Of a DNA stretch of 64,000 bases, positions 10,689-23,270 are shown piece after piece. The notes below the pieces were generated by a model. It ran no database searches. It had not been told where the DNA came from and saw nothing but the letters and a program-made list of their open reading frames with translations. This DNA is from Providencia alcalifaciens DSM 30120 (GTDB lineage Bacteria; Pseudomonadota; Gammaproteobacteria; Enterobacterales; Enterobacteriaceae). The translations under genes were made by a program, and so were the position numbers. Within the stretch, counting starts at the first letter, position 1. Every line of letters starts with the position of its first letter. The stretch spans positions 62,001-126,000 of the forward strand of contig NZ_ABXW01000052.1 of the NCBI RefSeq assembly GCF_000173415.1. The letters run 5' to 3'.

Positions 10689-11014
10689 AGACCGCTATCC
10701 TTTTGACGACAGTAACCAAAATATGGGACATACGGAGTATTACATTTATAACTGAATCGATTGTGCCAAATAAATACAAGGGAAGTTGTGTGATAGAGCA
10801 CAGTTCACAGCAATTCAATCGCGCAGCTTAATTCCACAAATAAAACAATTCCATTGCTAATTATTAACATGACCGACATAAAATAATACAAAAAAGAACT
10901 ATTATTCAGAGTGTATCTTAAATAATAATAGGTTCCCGAGATTGTGAATTTTTTGTTTTTAGTTATCATGATCTCAAGTTAGACAAAGCCCCTCTCAATG
11001 TAGGTCAACATTAT
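10689..11014. other. Gene-free yidE-yidQ intergenic region (ibpBA position in E. coli)
   Basis: 326 bp, AT-rich. E. coli has ibpB and ibpA (small heat-shock proteins) between yidE and yidQ. Here no reading frame longer than a few dozen codons exists and no alpha-crystallin motif is visible. The stretch presumably holds the divergent promoters of yidE and yidQ. Confidence 0.6.
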
Positions 11015-11359
11015 ATGCCAAGCTTGATTTTTTTTAGGTCGTTAGCATTTTCCACATCATTGATTTTTACATTGAGCGGTTGCTCAAGTATTATGACTCA
11101 TGCAGGTCCTACCGATAGTTATTATCCTGGCACTAAAAATAGTATTGATATGTTGCAACATGAAGATACTGGCTGGGTTGTTAAACCGTTACTTATTATT
11201 GATTTACCGTTCACAGCTGTTGTAGATACATTATTAATCCCTATTGATTATATGCATTCCAGCGATTCTCAAACCGCTGAATCACCAAAAAAGCGCGTAG
11301 AACAACTTGATAAGCAACAAGAATCAAAAAAACATAATGAAAAGCCCATTATTGAATAG
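11015..11359 (+). CDS. yidQ: YidQ family lipoprotein (YceK/YidQ)
   Basis: Small predicted lipoprotein, 114 aa. The N-terminus is a lipoprotein signal with lipobox LSGC, so the mature protein would start at Cys23 carrying lipid. The core SSIMTHAGPTDSYYPGT ... DTGWVVKPLLIIDLPFTAVVDTLLIPIDY is the YceK/YidQ family pattern as I remember it. The tail after residue about 85 is polar, rich in Lys/Gln/Glu and not conserved. The ribosome site is weak, but the ATG is the only one that keeps the signal peptide. Function unknown. Confidence 0.85.
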   Translation: MPSLIFFRSLAFSTSLIFTLSGCSSIMTHAGPTDSYYPGTKNSIDMLQHEDTGWVVKPLLIIDLPFTAVVDTLLIPIDYMHSSDSQTAESPKKRVEQLDKQQESKKHNEKPIIE

Positions 11360-11569
11360 TATTTATTCGACACTCCAATTAGGAATATAATATTTCTGTT
11401 TCATTAATAATGTTGTTTTAATTTGGCTTAATATTTTATTCTTTCATTGAACGATTTATCATCTCCTTTAATCTATTCTATTTAATACCGCGATGATTAG
11501 TTTTAACCAATACTTTTCATTTCATATCGCACATTTCATTTAATGAAAGTTTTTGCCTTTTATTTTGCT

Positions 11570-11607
11570 GAAGAATAAAAAGATGAATCATTATCTCTTT
11601 ATTCTTC
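11570..11607 (-). terminator. Long hairpin downstream of yidR
   Basis: Arms of 15 bases (11570-11584 and 11593-11607) pair with one mismatch. It lies 24 bp after the yidR stop. The 3' arm on the minus strand is itself T-rich (ATCTTTTTATTCTTC), but no separate T-run follows, so termination strength is uncertain. Confidence 0.45.
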
Positions 11608-11630
11608 ATGAGTGTTAATTCAGAGTAAAA

Positions 11631-12959
11631 TTAATTCGCCAACCCAGTCTCAACAATATAAATCTGTCTAAACCCATCAACATCACGCATAAATGCTACA
11701 AATTTATCATTTGGAGAAAACACAACCGCATCTGCAACTGGTGCGGCGTCTGTTCTTTGCGTCAACCTTTCGATGCTGCCCGTCGCCACATGGCAACGCA
11801 CAATGCTGTTATCATGAACAAAACAGAGATACTCACCTGTATTATTCCAACTAAACGCAGACTGAATTGGGGAGTTTTCAAAGGTCACTTGAGTCAATAC
11901 TCCGGTTGCGGTTCCCACGGTCCATAATTGTACAATGCCTTGATTATCATGCATTAAGCAGGCAATTAACTCTCCATTTGGTGATGAGCGTAGCCAATGT
12001 CTTGGCTGTTTCGCTAAACCCGGAAATTTTCTCTGATGTGTATAGGTTAAGCGCTTTTGTTGGACACCTTTAGGTGGTGCAGGCATGGAATTTCTAGTGC
12101 CTTGCAGGGGCTCATGACTTGGGATTTTGAATTTCTCTGGGTCTTCAGGTAAATCAACCAGATAGATTTCTGGAACAACCTCACCATTATGATGATGCGT
12201 ATCCCCAATAAATGCTAAGGCTCGCCGTTGCCATTGACCTTCTTGATTCCTATACCCACATTGACCAATCCACCCTTCCTCATAGGCCCGACCAATTTCG
12301 TCACTATTTGGAGTGGGAGTCAGAGTCGTTTTTGTTACAACACAGCAAAAGAAATCACCACCGTACTCTCTCGTGTGCCCAATAGGCTCGACAGTCACTG
12401 CACCAATTGGTATAGCCACCGCCACATTACGTTGATCTAATTTAGGATCGAGTTCATGCATAACATGGTCGTTGTAGGTAAAACTGAGCCACTTTCCGTC
12501 TGGACTAAAAACATGTACATGAGTCCCTCCCCTTAACGCTCCTGCAATATAGGGTGGAGTAATACACATCGCATCGATGGGATGTGCATTTCCAAGCTGA
12601 TTATCGTAGACATAGACACCTCGGCGGTGATGAAAATCATACTGCCAAGACTCATCTGGATGTTCAGGTCCTTGAATAAACGCATAACGAGGAGGATTTT
12701 CAGCACTCACTGTCACCACTCCGACGTGGGATCCGTGCTGGCTACGATAGATTTCGACTTTTTGCTGCGTCGTGACATGAATTTTTTCTATAGTTTGCCC
12801 AGTAAATGAACTGCCGCTTGGTCGGACATCATAAGCAAGCCATTCGCTATCTGGTGTCCAAACATTAATATTTGTAAGCTGATGACTACGCGCTTCATCG
12901 GTAATACGCTTTTCTTTATAAGGCATTTTACTGTTCAATCTGTTATCCTTTGACATCAT
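11631..12959 (-). CDS. yidR: YidR, DUF3748 beta-propeller-like protein
   Basis: 442-aa protein recognised as E. coli YidR from HQLTNINVWTPDSEWLAYDVR, the GETI-like SFTGQTIEKI and the YDFHHRRGV segment. It has repeated WD/TolB-propeller-like blocks, for example SPDGKWLSFTYND, SPNGELIACLMHD and SPNDKFVAFMRD. No signal peptide is evident. Function is unknown; a propeller that binds a ligand or partner is a guess. The start is uncertain: 12959, 12956 or the internal ATG at 12926 are possible and none has a strong ribosome site. It is convergent with yidQ. Confidence 0.85.
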   Translation of the reverse strand: MMSKDNRLNSKMPYKEKRITDEARSHQLTNINVWTPDSEWLAYDVRPSGSSFTGQTIEKIHVTTQQKVEIYRSQHGSHVGVVTVSAENPPRYAFIQGPEHPDESWQYDFHHRRGVYVYDNQLGNAHPIDAMCITPPYIAGALRGGTHVHVFSPDGKWLSFTYNDHVMHELDPKLDQRNVAVAIPIGAVTVEPIGHTREYGGDFFCCVVTKTTLTPTPNSDEIGRAYEEGWIGQCGYRNQEGQWQRRALAFIGDTHHHNGEVVPEIYLVDLPEDPEKFKIPSHEPLQGTRNSMPAPPKGVQQKRLTYTHQRKFPGLAKQPRHWLRSSPNGELIACLMHDNQGIVQLWTVGTATGVLTQVTFENSPIQSAFSWNNTGEYLCFVHDNSIVRCHVATGSIERLTQRTDAAPVADAVVFSPNDKFVAFMRDVDGFRQIYIVETGLAN

Positions 12960-13082
12960 TTAATACAGGCTATCGGATTACTTTAACTAATCAATTCTTA
13001 ATGAGAGCAAAAAATCTCAGTCGAGAAGTTACACAAGTAATATTACCCTTAAACAATCACTATAGTATTGAATAAAACCATC

Positions 13083-13697
13083 ATGTTATTAAGTGTTCTT
13101 TATATTATTGGTATTACTGCCGAAGCCATGACTGGCGCTTTAGCTGCTGGACGTCGTAAAATGGACGTCTTTGGCGTGATCATTATCGCATCTGCGACCG
13201 CTATCGGTGGCGGATCTGTTCGTGATATTTTGCTCGGACATTACCCTCTCGGTTGGGTTGCTCATCCGGAGTACATTATGACCGTGGCTGGTGCCGCCGT
13301 TGTTACGATCTGGATAGCCCCAATGATGAAACACCTTCGTCGACTCTTTTTAATACTCGATGCAATTGGCTTAATTGTTTTCTCAATTTTAGGTGCCCAA
13401 ATTGCTCTCGATATGAATTATAGCCCTATCATTGCCGCTATTGCTGCGGTGGTAACTGGCGTATTCGGCGGCGTTCTTCGCGATATGCTATGCAATACCA
13501 TCCCCCTAGTTTTCCAAAAAGAAGTTTATGCGGGTGTTTCTTTTGCCGCTGCATGGCTATACATTGGTTTGCTGTATACCCCGCTACCTAAAGATATCGT
13601 GGTGATTATCACCTTAGTCGCTGGTTTAAGCGCTCGGTTACTTGCCATTCGCTATCGCTTGGGGTTACCAATTTTCAATTACGAAAGCCAAGATTAA
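13083..13697 (+). CDS. yicG: YicG, TRIC-family (UPF0126) membrane protein
   Basis: Inner-membrane protein of 204 aa with seven hydrophobic segments and the duplicated TRIC/UPF0126 signature: [19 protein letters not shown] in the first half and [19 protein letters not shown] in the second. The ATG at 13083 ([16 protein letters not shown]) matches the E. coli YicG start; the TTG codon five codons upstream was rejected. The family contains trimeric channel-like folds, and some bacterial members have been linked to glycine transport, but the substrate here is not shown. It sits divergently from yidR. Confidence 0.92.
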   Translation: MLLSVLYIIGITAEAMTGALAAGRRKMDVFGVIIIASATAIGGGSVRDILLGHYPLGWVAHPEYIMTVAGAAVVTIWIAPMMKHLRRLFLILDAIGLIVFSILGAQIALDMNYSPIIAAIAAVVTGVFGGVLRDMLCNTIPLVFQKEVYAGVSFAAAWLYIGLLYTPLPKDIVVIITLVAGLSARLLAIRYRLGLPIFNYESQD

Positions 13698-13732
13698 TGC
13701 CCTCATTTTCTATCAGCCATTAGCGTTAACAA

Positions 13733-16368
<2,636 letters not shown>

Positions 16369-16424
16369 GAATAGTTTCAGTATCATATCAGGTCATTTTT
16401 TTATTTCTTTGGAGTAGCACACTT

Positions 16425-16700
16425 ATGGCACGCGTAACTGTTCAAGACGCAGTAGAAAAAATTGGTAACCGTTTTGACCTCGTACTGGTCGCAGCACGTA
16501 GAGCTCGTCAGTTACAAACTGGTGGTAAAGATCCTTTAGTTCCAGAAGAAAACGATAAGCATACTGTTATCGCGCTACGTGAAGTAGAAGAAGGTTTAAT
16601 TAACGGTCACATTTTGGATGTGCGTGAACGCCAGGAACAGCAAGAGCAAGAAGCCGCTGAAATGCAGGCAGTTTCTGCGATCGCTGAAGGTCGTCGCTAA
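16425..16700 (+). CDS. rpoZ: DNA-directed RNA polymerase omega subunit
   Basis: 91-aa omega subunit that helps fold and assemble the beta' subunit and forms ppGpp site 1 with it. [31 protein letters not shown] is the standard N-terminus. The length equals E. coli RpoZ. It has a GGAG ribosome site and is spaced 56 bp from gmk and 19 bp from spoT, so it lies inside the operon. Confidence 0.98.
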   Translation: MARVTVQDAVEKIGNRFDLVLVAARRARQLQTGGKDPLVPEENDKHTVIALREVEEGLINGHILDVRERQEQQEQEAAEMQAVSAIAEGRR

Positions 16701-16719
16701 TTACTAAGGTGGGTCTGCC

Positions 16720-18849
16720 TTGTATCTGTTTGAAAGCCTAAATCTCATAATTCAGCAATATCTCCCTAAGGAGCAAGTTGAGTTACTGAAAAAAGCCTAT
16801 GTTGTCGCACGGGATGCCCATGAAGGACAAACCCGTTCCAGTGGTGAGCCTTATATTACTCACCCTGTTGCCGTTGCTTGCATTCTGGCTGAAATGCGTT
16901 TGGATCATGAAACACTGATGGCTGCGCTACTTCATGATGTGATTGAAGACACTCCAGCGACATTTCAAGACATCGAGCAATTGTTTGGAACCACCGTTGC
17001 AGGGCTTGTTGAAGGCGTTTCCAAACTGGATAAGCTGAATTTCCGCGACAAGAAAGAAGCTCAAGCAGAAAACTTCCGCAAAATGATCATGGCAATGGTT
17101 AAAGATATCCGTGTCATTTTGATCAAACTGGCAGACCGCACTCACAATATGCGCACGCTTGGGTCACTTAGACCCGATAAGCGTCGCCGCATAGCGCGTG
17201 AAACACTGGAAATATACAGTCCCCTCGCGCACCGTTTAGGTATCCACCATATTAAAACTGAGCTTGAAGAGCTAGGTTTTGAAGCGCTTTATCCAAACCG
17301 TTATCGAGTTATCAAGGAAGTGGTGAAATCCGCCCGAGGTAACCGCAAAGAAATGATCCAAAAAATCCTTTCGGAAATTGACGGTCGATTAACTGAAGCA
17401 GGTATACCTTGTACCGTCAGCGGTCGAGAAAAACATCTGTATTCTATTTATCGAAAAATGCATCAAAAAGAGCAGCGATTCCATTCGATTATGGATATCT
17501 ATGCCTTTCGCGTCATCGTTGAAGACGTTGATACCTGTTACCGTGTTTTAGGTCAAATGCACAGTCTCTATAAACCTCGTCCGGGGCGTATTAAAGACTA
17601 TATTGCCATTCCTAAAGCTAACGGTTACCAATCCCTACATACATCCTTAATCGGGCCTCACGGGGTTCCTGTTGAAGTACAAATTCGTACTGAAGACATG
17701 GATCAAATGGCAGAAATGGGTGTTGCTGCTCATTGGGCATACAAAGCACAAGGGGAGCAGGGAACCACAGCACAGGTAAAAGCACAGCGCTGGATGCAAA
17801 GCTTACTCGAACTCCAACAGAGTGCGGGGAGCTCATTTGAATTTATTGAAAGTGTAAAATCAGACCTGTTTCCTGACGAAATTTACGTTTTCACTCCTGA
17901 AGGTCGTATTGTCGAATTACCGACAGGCGCAACCCCTGTGGACTTTGCTTACGCTGTTCACACTGACATCGGTCATGCCTGCGTCGGTGCACGTGTTGAT
18001 CGCCAACCTTACCCGCTTTCCCAACCACTCTCGAGTGGTCAAACAGTTGAAATTATTACTGCTCCGGGAGCTCGACCAAACGCTGCATGGTTAAACTTTG
18101 TCGTGAGCTCCAAAGCTCGTGCGAAAATCCGCCAACTGCTGAAAAATTTAAAACGCGAAGACTCTGTCAATTTAGGTCGTCGTCTACTCAATCATGCGTT
18201 AGGTGCAGGAACAAAAATTACCGATATTCCACGTGAAAGCATCGATGCTGAATTAGCACGCATGAAGCTGCACTCTGTTGATGACTTGCTCGCTGAGATT
18301 GGTTTAGGTAATGCCATGAGTGTTGTGGTTGCACGCAACTTACAAAATAACCCTCAAAGTACTCAACCAAATGCAGTTGAAGAGCCTGTTATTACAGAAA
18401 ACCGTCATAAACTGTCTATCAAAGGTGCTGATGGTGTCTTGATCACCTTCGCAAAATGCTGTCGCCCGATCCCTGGGGACCCTATTATTGCGCATATTAG
18501 CCCAGGTAAAGGTTTGGTTATTCACCATGAGTCTTGCCGTAATATTCGCGGTTACCAAAAAGAACCCGATAAATTTATGGCTGTCGAGTGGGATACCGAG
18601 ACAGATACTGATTTTATCGCTGAAATTAAAGTCGATATGATAAACCATCAAGGTGCATTGGCTAACTTGACCGCAGCTATCAATGACGCGAATTCAAGTA
18701 TTCAAAGCATGAATACCGAAGAAAAAGATGGTCGTGTTTACTGTGCCTTTATTCGCTTATCAATTAAAAACCGAATTCAATTGGCAAACGTCATGCGTAA
18801 AATTCGTATTATGCCTGATGTACTTCGTGTCAGTCGAAATCGTAATTAA
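16720..18849 (+). CDS. spoT: Bifunctional (p)ppGpp synthetase/hydrolase SpoT
   Basis: Controls the stringent-response alarmone by hydrolysing, and weakly making, (p)ppGpp. 709 aa. Domains in order: HD hydrolase with HDVIEDT (His72-Asp73), RelA/SpoT synthetase-like domain (RVIVEDVDTCYRVLG, KDYIAIPKANGYQSLHT), TGS (DEIYVFTPEGRIVELPTGATPVDFAY, about 386-445), conserved-cysteine region (FAKCCRPIPGDPI) and C-terminal ACT (about 630-705). The start is TTG at 16720 with AAGGTGG upstream; the reading MYLFESLNLI matches E. coli. Confidence 0.97.
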   Translation: MYLFESLNLIIQQYLPKEQVELLKKAYVVARDAHEGQTRSSGEPYITHPVAVACILAEMRLDHETLMAALLHDVIEDTPATFQDIEQLFGTTVAGLVEGVSKLDKLNFRDKKEAQAENFRKMIMAMVKDIRVILIKLADRTHNMRTLGSLRPDKRRRIARETLEIYSPLAHRLGIHHIKTELEELGFEALYPNRYRVIKEVVKSARGNRKEMIQKILSEIDGRLTEAGIPCTVSGREKHLYSIYRKMHQKEQRFHSIMDIYAFRVIVEDVDTCYRVLGQMHSLYKPRPGRIKDYIAIPKANGYQSLHTSLIGPHGVPVEVQIRTEDMDQMAEMGVAAHWAYKAQGEQGTTAQVKAQRWMQSLLELQQSAGSSFEFIESVKSDLFPDEIYVFTPEGRIVELPTGATPVDFAYAVHTDIGHACVGARVDRQPYPLSQPLSSGQTVEIITAPGARPNAAWLNFVVSSKARAKIRQLLKNLKREDSVNLGRRLLNHALGAGTKITDIPRESIDAELARMKLHSVDDLLAEIGLGNAMSVVVARNLQNNPQSTQPNAVEEPVITENRHKLSIKGADGVLITFAKCCRPIPGDPIIAHISPGKGLVIHHESCRNIRGYQKEPDKFMAVEWDTETDTDFIAEIKVDMINHQGALANLTAAINDANSSIQSMNTEEKDGRVYCAFIRLSIKNRIQLANVMRKIRIMPDVLRVSRNRN

Positions 18850-18881
18850 TTGATATAATTAAAAAAATACTAAAACATACT

Positions 18882-19595
18882 ATGAATGAACGCCGCTATC
18901 GCCGCATTTGCCAAATGATGGCGATGCGGCAGCCCGACCTAACTCTCTGCCTCGAAGAGATCCATAAACCCCATAATGTTTCTGCCATTGTGCGCAGTGC
19001 TGATGCCGTGGGGATCCACAATATTCATGCTGTTTGGCCAGACCAACACGTTAAACTTTCCGTGTCTTCCGCTGCGGGAAGCAATAGCTGGGTAAAGGTC
19101 ATCCCCCATCAATCCACTGAAAACGCAATTTCTCAAATAAAATCCCAAGGAATGCAGATTCTAGTCACTAACCTATCGGATAGTGCCGTTGATTTTCGCG
19201 AAATTGATTATACCCAACCAACCTGTATTATGGTGGGACAGGAAAAAACGGGGATCTCCGACAAAGCATTAGCCCTTGCAGATCAGCATATTATCATTCC
19301 TATGGTTGGAATGGTTCAGTCACTCAATGTCTCCGTCGCCTCTGCACTTATTTTGTATGAAGCCCAGCGCCAGCGCCAATTGGCAGGCATGTATGATCGC
19401 GAAAATAGTCTATTATCTGAGCAGGAACAACAAGAGTGGCTGTTTGAGGGGGGATATCCCGTACTCGCCGAAGTCGCAAAACGCAAAGGTCTTCCTCGCC
19501 CATATATTAACCAACAGGGTCAAATAGAAGCCGATGATATTTGGTGGGCACACATGCAGCTTTCTGAAAAAATGAAGAGAAAACAACTCAGCTAA
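18882..19595 (+). CDS. trmH: tRNA (guanosine-18-2'-O)-methyltransferase TrmH
   Basis: SPOUT-family methyltransferase that makes Gm18 in the D-loop of tRNAs with SAM. 237 aa (E. coli 229). The SPOUT motifs are present: motif 1 HKPHNVSAIVRSADAVG with the catalytic Arg, motif 2 IMVGQEKTGIS, and motif 3 IIPMVGMVQSLNVSVASALILYEA, which forms the trefoil-knot SAM site. It lies 32 bp after spoT and 9 bp before recG, so it is translated as part of the same operon. Confidence 0.96.
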   Translation: MNERRYRRICQMMAMRQPDLTLCLEEIHKPHNVSAIVRSADAVGIHNIHAVWPDQHVKLSVSSAAGSNSWVKVIPHQSTENAISQIKSQGMQILVTNLSDSAVDFREIDYTQPTCIMVGQEKTGISDKALALADQHIIIPMVGMVQSLNVSVASALILYEAQRQRQLAGMYDRENSLLSEQEQQEWLFEGGYPVLAEVAKRKGLPRPYINQQGQIEADDIWWAHMQLSEKMKRKQLS

Positions 19596-19604
19596 GGAAT
19601 CGAC

Positions 19605-21686
19605 ATGAACCGTGGTCTACTTAATACCATTTCACTGACTTCACTGCATGGCATTGGTGCCAGCCAGTCAGAAAAAATGCGTAAAATAGGTTTGAACACC
19701 GTTCAGGACCTGCTTCTACATTTTCCACTTCGTTATGAAGATCATACGCGTTTATACCACATTAAAGACCTCATGCCCGGCACCACCGCCACTATCACTG
19801 GCGAAGTTCTGCAAACCAAAGTGGTATTTGGTCGCAAACGTATGATGACCTGCCTGATAAGCGACGGTACAGGCAATTTAACTCTGCGTTTTTTCAACTT
19901 TTCTGCTGCGATGAAAAATAGCTTAGCAGAAGGTCGCCAAGTTACCGCTTATGGCGAAGTACGGCGCGGTAATACTGGACCTGAAATTATTCACCCTGAA
20001 TATAAAGTGTCCCAAGAAGCGGAGAATGTCCCCCTTCAAGAAAACTTAACACCGGTTTACCCGACAACTGAAGGCGTTCGCCAAGCCACACTGCGCAAAG
20101 TGATGGATCAAGCGATCGCCATGTTAGACAGCAGTAACATTCAGGAACTACTTCCTGAAGAATTTAGCCGTAGCTTAATTAGTTTACCTGACGCAATTCG
20201 GCTACTGCACAACCCGCCGCCCGATGTCTCATTAGACGAGTTGGAAAAAGGTCATCATCCCGCTCAAAAGCGCTTGATCCTAGAAGAACTACTTGCTCAC
20301 CATTTAAGCATGCTTGCGATTCGAGCAGGTAATGAACGACTCTATGCCGAGCCATTGATTTCCACTGGAAAATTGAAAGCACCGCTACTGGCAAATTTAC
20401 CCTTTTCTCCAACCAATGCTCAAAAACGCGTTGTCGCGGAAATCGAAGCTGATTTACACAAAAATGCGCCGATGATGCGTTTGATCCAAGGCGATGTCGG
20501 TTCAGGAAAAACCTTGGTCGCTGCCTTAGCCGCAATTTGCGCCATTGAAAATGGCAAACAAGTGGCATTAATGGCACCGACTGAAATCCTCGCAGAGCAG
20601 CATGCGAGCACATTTAAACAATGGTTCGAGCCTTTAGGGATTAAAGTTGGCTGGTTGGCTGGAAAACAGAAAGGTAAAGCCCGCCAGCAGCAGCAAGATG
20701 CTATTGCTAATGGCGAAGTTTCTATGGTGATTGGTACCCATGCAATCTTTCAAGAACACGTTAGCTTTCATTCATTAGGGTTAGTCATCATCGATGAGCA
20801 ACATCGCTTTGGCGTTCACCAGCGGCTCGCGTTGCGTGAGAAAGGTGAACAACAAGGTTTCCATCCTCATCAATTAATTATGACCGCCACGCCAATCCCA
20901 CGCACGCTAGCGATGACCGCCTATGCTGACCTAGATACATCAGTGATTGACGAACTTCCTCCGGGAAGAACACCAGTCACCACCGTCGCAATTGCTGATT
21001 CGCGACGTAGCGACATTGTCGAACGTGTTCGCCAAGCTTGTTTAGAGGAAGGACGACAAGCTTACTGGGTATGTACATTAATTGATGATTCTGAGGTACT
21101 TGAAGCCCAAGCAGCTCAAGCCACAAGTGAAGAACTCGCACTTGCATTACCTGAACTCAAAGTAGGTCTGGTACACGGTAGAATGAAGCCTACCGAAAAG
21201 CAGAGCATCATGGCGGCTTTTAAAAATAACGAAATTCAGTTGTTAGTTGCTACCACCGTAATCGAAGTCGGTGTCGATGTTCCTAATGCGAGTTTAATGA
21301 TTATTGATAACCCAGAACGACTTGGGCTAGCGCAGTTGCACCAGTTACGAGGGCGAGTTGGTCGTGGTTCCGTTGCATCGCACTGTGTACTGCTTTATAA
21401 AACGCCACTCACCCATACTGCTAAGCAGCGCTTGCAGGTTTTACGTGACAGCAACGATGGCTTTGTGATTGCTCAAAAAGATTTGGAGATCCGCGGACCA
21501 GGAGAGCTATTAGGCACAAGACAGACGGGAAATGCTGACTTTAAAGTCGCTGATTTATTGCGCGATCAGTATATGTTGCCGGAAGTGCAACGTCTCGCAC
21601 GCCACATACAACAAAACTACCCTGAACATGCTCAGAAGATTATTGAGCGCTGGCTTCCCGAACGCGAGCAATACAGTCACGCTTAA
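19605..21686 (+). CDS. recG: ATP-dependent DNA helicase RecG
   Basis: Branched-DNA helicase that reverses stalled forks and processes recombination intermediates. 693 aa, the same as E. coli. It has an N-terminal wedge/OB domain (about 1-270), Walker A QGDVGSGKTLVAA (about residues 296-303), a DEQH box in VIIDEQHRFGVHQR, motif III TATPIPRTLAMT, and helicase C motifs (VATTVIEVGVDVPNA, HQLRGRVGRG). The C-terminal TRG-type hairpin and tail are present. Last gene of the gmk operon. Confidence 0.97.
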   Translation: MNRGLLNTISLTSLHGIGASQSEKMRKIGLNTVQDLLLHFPLRYEDHTRLYHIKDLMPGTTATITGEVLQTKVVFGRKRMMTCLISDGTGNLTLRFFNFSAAMKNSLAEGRQVTAYGEVRRGNTGPEIIHPEYKVSQEAENVPLQENLTPVYPTTEGVRQATLRKVMDQAIAMLDSSNIQELLPEEFSRSLISLPDAIRLLHNPPPDVSLDELEKGHHPAQKRLILEELLAHHLSMLAIRAGNERLYAEPLISTGKLKAPLLANLPFSPTNAQKRVVAEIEADLHKNAPMMRLIQGDVGSGKTLVAALAAICAIENGKQVALMAPTEILAEQHASTFKQWFEPLGIKVGWLAGKQKGKARQQQQDAIANGEVSMVIGTHAIFQEHVSFHSLGLVIIDEQHRFGVHQRLALREKGEQQGFHPHQLIMTATPIPRTLAMTAYADLDTSVIDELPPGRTPVTTVAIADSRRSDIVERVRQACLEEGRQAYWVCTLIDDSEVLEAQAAQATSEELALALPELKVGLVHGRMKPTEKQSIMAAFKNNEIQLLVATTVIEVGVDVPNASLMIIDNPERLGLAQLHQLRGRVGRGSVASHCVLLYKTPLTHTAKQRLQVLRDSNDGFVIAQKDLEIRGPGELLGTRQTGNADFKVADLLRDQYMLPEVQRLARHIQQNYPEHAQKIIERWLPEREQYSHA

Positions 21687-21729
21687 GCTCTTTTTATCTC
21701 ACCGATTTTTTCGTCCACCTAAAATGAAA

Positions 21730-21761
21730 ATTGCCGTGAACACATCCATGTCCACGGCAAT
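21730..21761. terminator. Hairpin between convergent recG and gltS
   Basis: Perfect 9-bp stem ATTGCCGTG (21730-21738) / CACGGCAAT (21753-21761) around a 14-base loop. The minus strand continues with TTTCATTTT and the plus strand with a moderately T-rich tail, so it can serve both converging genes. Confidence 0.6.
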
Positions 21762-21822
21762 ACCTGCTTTATTTATACATTTAGTTATATATGTTTGTAT
21801 TTACTTAAACACTTATTGCGTG

Positions 21823-23037
21823 TTAACCGCCAATTGTTGGAAAAACGGGTAACCACAAGTAGAACTTGATGACTAACGCATTCACAATATCGATAAAGAA
21901 TGCACCAACCATTGGTACGACTAAGAATGCTAAGTGAGATGGACCAAATTTATCCGTCACGGCTTGCATGTTAGCGATAGCCGTTGGTGTTGCTCCTAAA
22001 CCGAAGCCACAATGACCTGCTGCCAAAATCGCAGCATCATAGTTTTTGCCCATGACTCGGAAGGTAACAAAAATCGCATAACACGCCATTACACAAGCTT
22101 GAACGCCGAGAATAACTAACATTGGGATCGCCAAAGATGCCAGTTCCCACAGTTTTAAACTCATGAGAGCCATCGCTAAGAATAAGGATAGGCTAACGTT
22201 ACCCATGACAGACACTGCGCGGTCAAATACTCGATAAAAACCAAGTAAAGACAAGCTGTTACTTAAAATAACCCCGACAAACAAGACACATACAAATTTC
22301 GGCAGTGCAAATGCCGTACCTGCTAGTAACCCTGCAATCCAGCTTCCGGCTAATAAACAGATAGCAATCAACGCAATAGTTTCAATCAGCACCATTGAGT
22401 TAATCATACGGTTGGATTGTGGTTTTTCAAATGCGGTAGGAACATCTTTGTCCTCATCCGCAGTACCCGGTGTTGGGATATTACGAATTAAGAAACGTGC
22501 AACAGGACCACCAATGAGTCCACCAAGTACTAAACCAAAAGTTGCACAGGCCATCGCAACTTCAGTTGCACTCTTGAAGCCGTAATCTTCCGTAAAGATT
22601 TTACCCCATGCAGCACCAGTACCATGACCACCCGATAAAGTGATTGAACCGGCTAATAGTCCCATCAGAGGGTCTAGACCTAATAATTTCGCGAGTGCGA
22701 TACCGACTGTATTTTGAACCAGTAATAAACCGACGACGACAAAAATAAAGATTAACAATGCCTTACCACCAGCTTTTAAGCTAGCTAAGTTGGCATTCAA
22801 ACCAATGGTTGCAAAGAATGCAAGCATCATCGGTTCTTGCAGTGATAAGTCGAAAGAAAGGCTCCAGTCAAAAACTTGCTTAACCACTAACAGGCTAAAA
22901 GCAACTAATAATCCCCCAGCTACGGGTTCAGGGATGGTGTACTTTTCAAGAAATGAAACCGATTTTACCAGTTTACGTCCGAGTAATAGCACTAGCGTGG
23001 CTGCGACCAGTGTGCCGTAGACATCGAGATGATACAT
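21823..23037 (-). CDS. gltS: Sodium/glutamate symporter GltS
   Basis: Inner-membrane Na+-driven glutamate permease, ESS family. 404 aa (E. coli 401). Two inverted halves each carry the reentrant-loop motif with a GGHGTGAAW core (SITLSGGHGTGAAW and AGHCGFGLGATPTAIANMQ), the sodium/substrate site of this family. The N-terminus MYHLDVYGTLVAATLVLLLGRK is standard. It is divergent from xanP across 233 bp and lies next to recG as in E. coli. Confidence 0.96.
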   Translation of the reverse strand: MYHLDVYGTLVAATLVLLLGRKLVKSVSFLEKYTIPEPVAGGLLVAFSLLVVKQVFDWSLSFDLSLQEPMMLAFFATIGLNANLASLKAGGKALLIFIFVVVGLLLVQNTVGIALAKLLGLDPLMGLLAGSITLSGGHGTGAAWGKIFTEDYGFKSATEVAMACATFGLVLGGLIGGPVARFLIRNIPTPGTADEDKDVPTAFEKPQSNRMINSMVLIETIALIAICLLAGSWIAGLLAGTAFALPKFVCVLFVGVILSNSLSLLGFYRVFDRAVSVMGNVSLSLFLAMALMSLKLWELASLAIPMLVILGVQACVMACYAIFVTFRVMGKNYDAAILAAGHCGFGLGATPTAIANMQAVTDKFGPSHLAFLVVPMVGAFFIDIVNALVIKFYLWLPVFPTIGG

Positions 23038-23205
23038 TTACGTACCTCGTCTGTTGTTAATATTATTTAAAACTAATTAGACGTTATTTTTTTCCTTAAA
23101 ACGCCAAAAGCAGGTGCAGGGATTAGAAAAAAAAATCGCGATAAATACAAGTTAAAACATATAAAAATGTGACGCTCTTAATTTAAAACCCAACTTAATT
23201 TTTTT

Positions 23206-23221
23206 GCGCAAACGATTGCTT
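23206..23221. promoter_or_regulatory. PurR-like operator at the xanP promoter
   Basis: GCGCAAACGATTGCTT fits the enterobacterial PurR operator consensus ANGCAANCGNTTNCNT at every defined position but the first (G for A). A -10-like TATTAT sits at 23226-23231 with a weak -35 (TTGCGC, 23204-23209) 16 bp upstream, so the operator overlaps the core promoter. Purine repression of a purine permease makes sense. Regulation is inferred from the motif. Confidence 0.7.
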
Positions 23222-23270
23222 TTTGTATTATTCTCTTTAAAATGCGCTTTTTGCTAGTGGAACTGGAACA

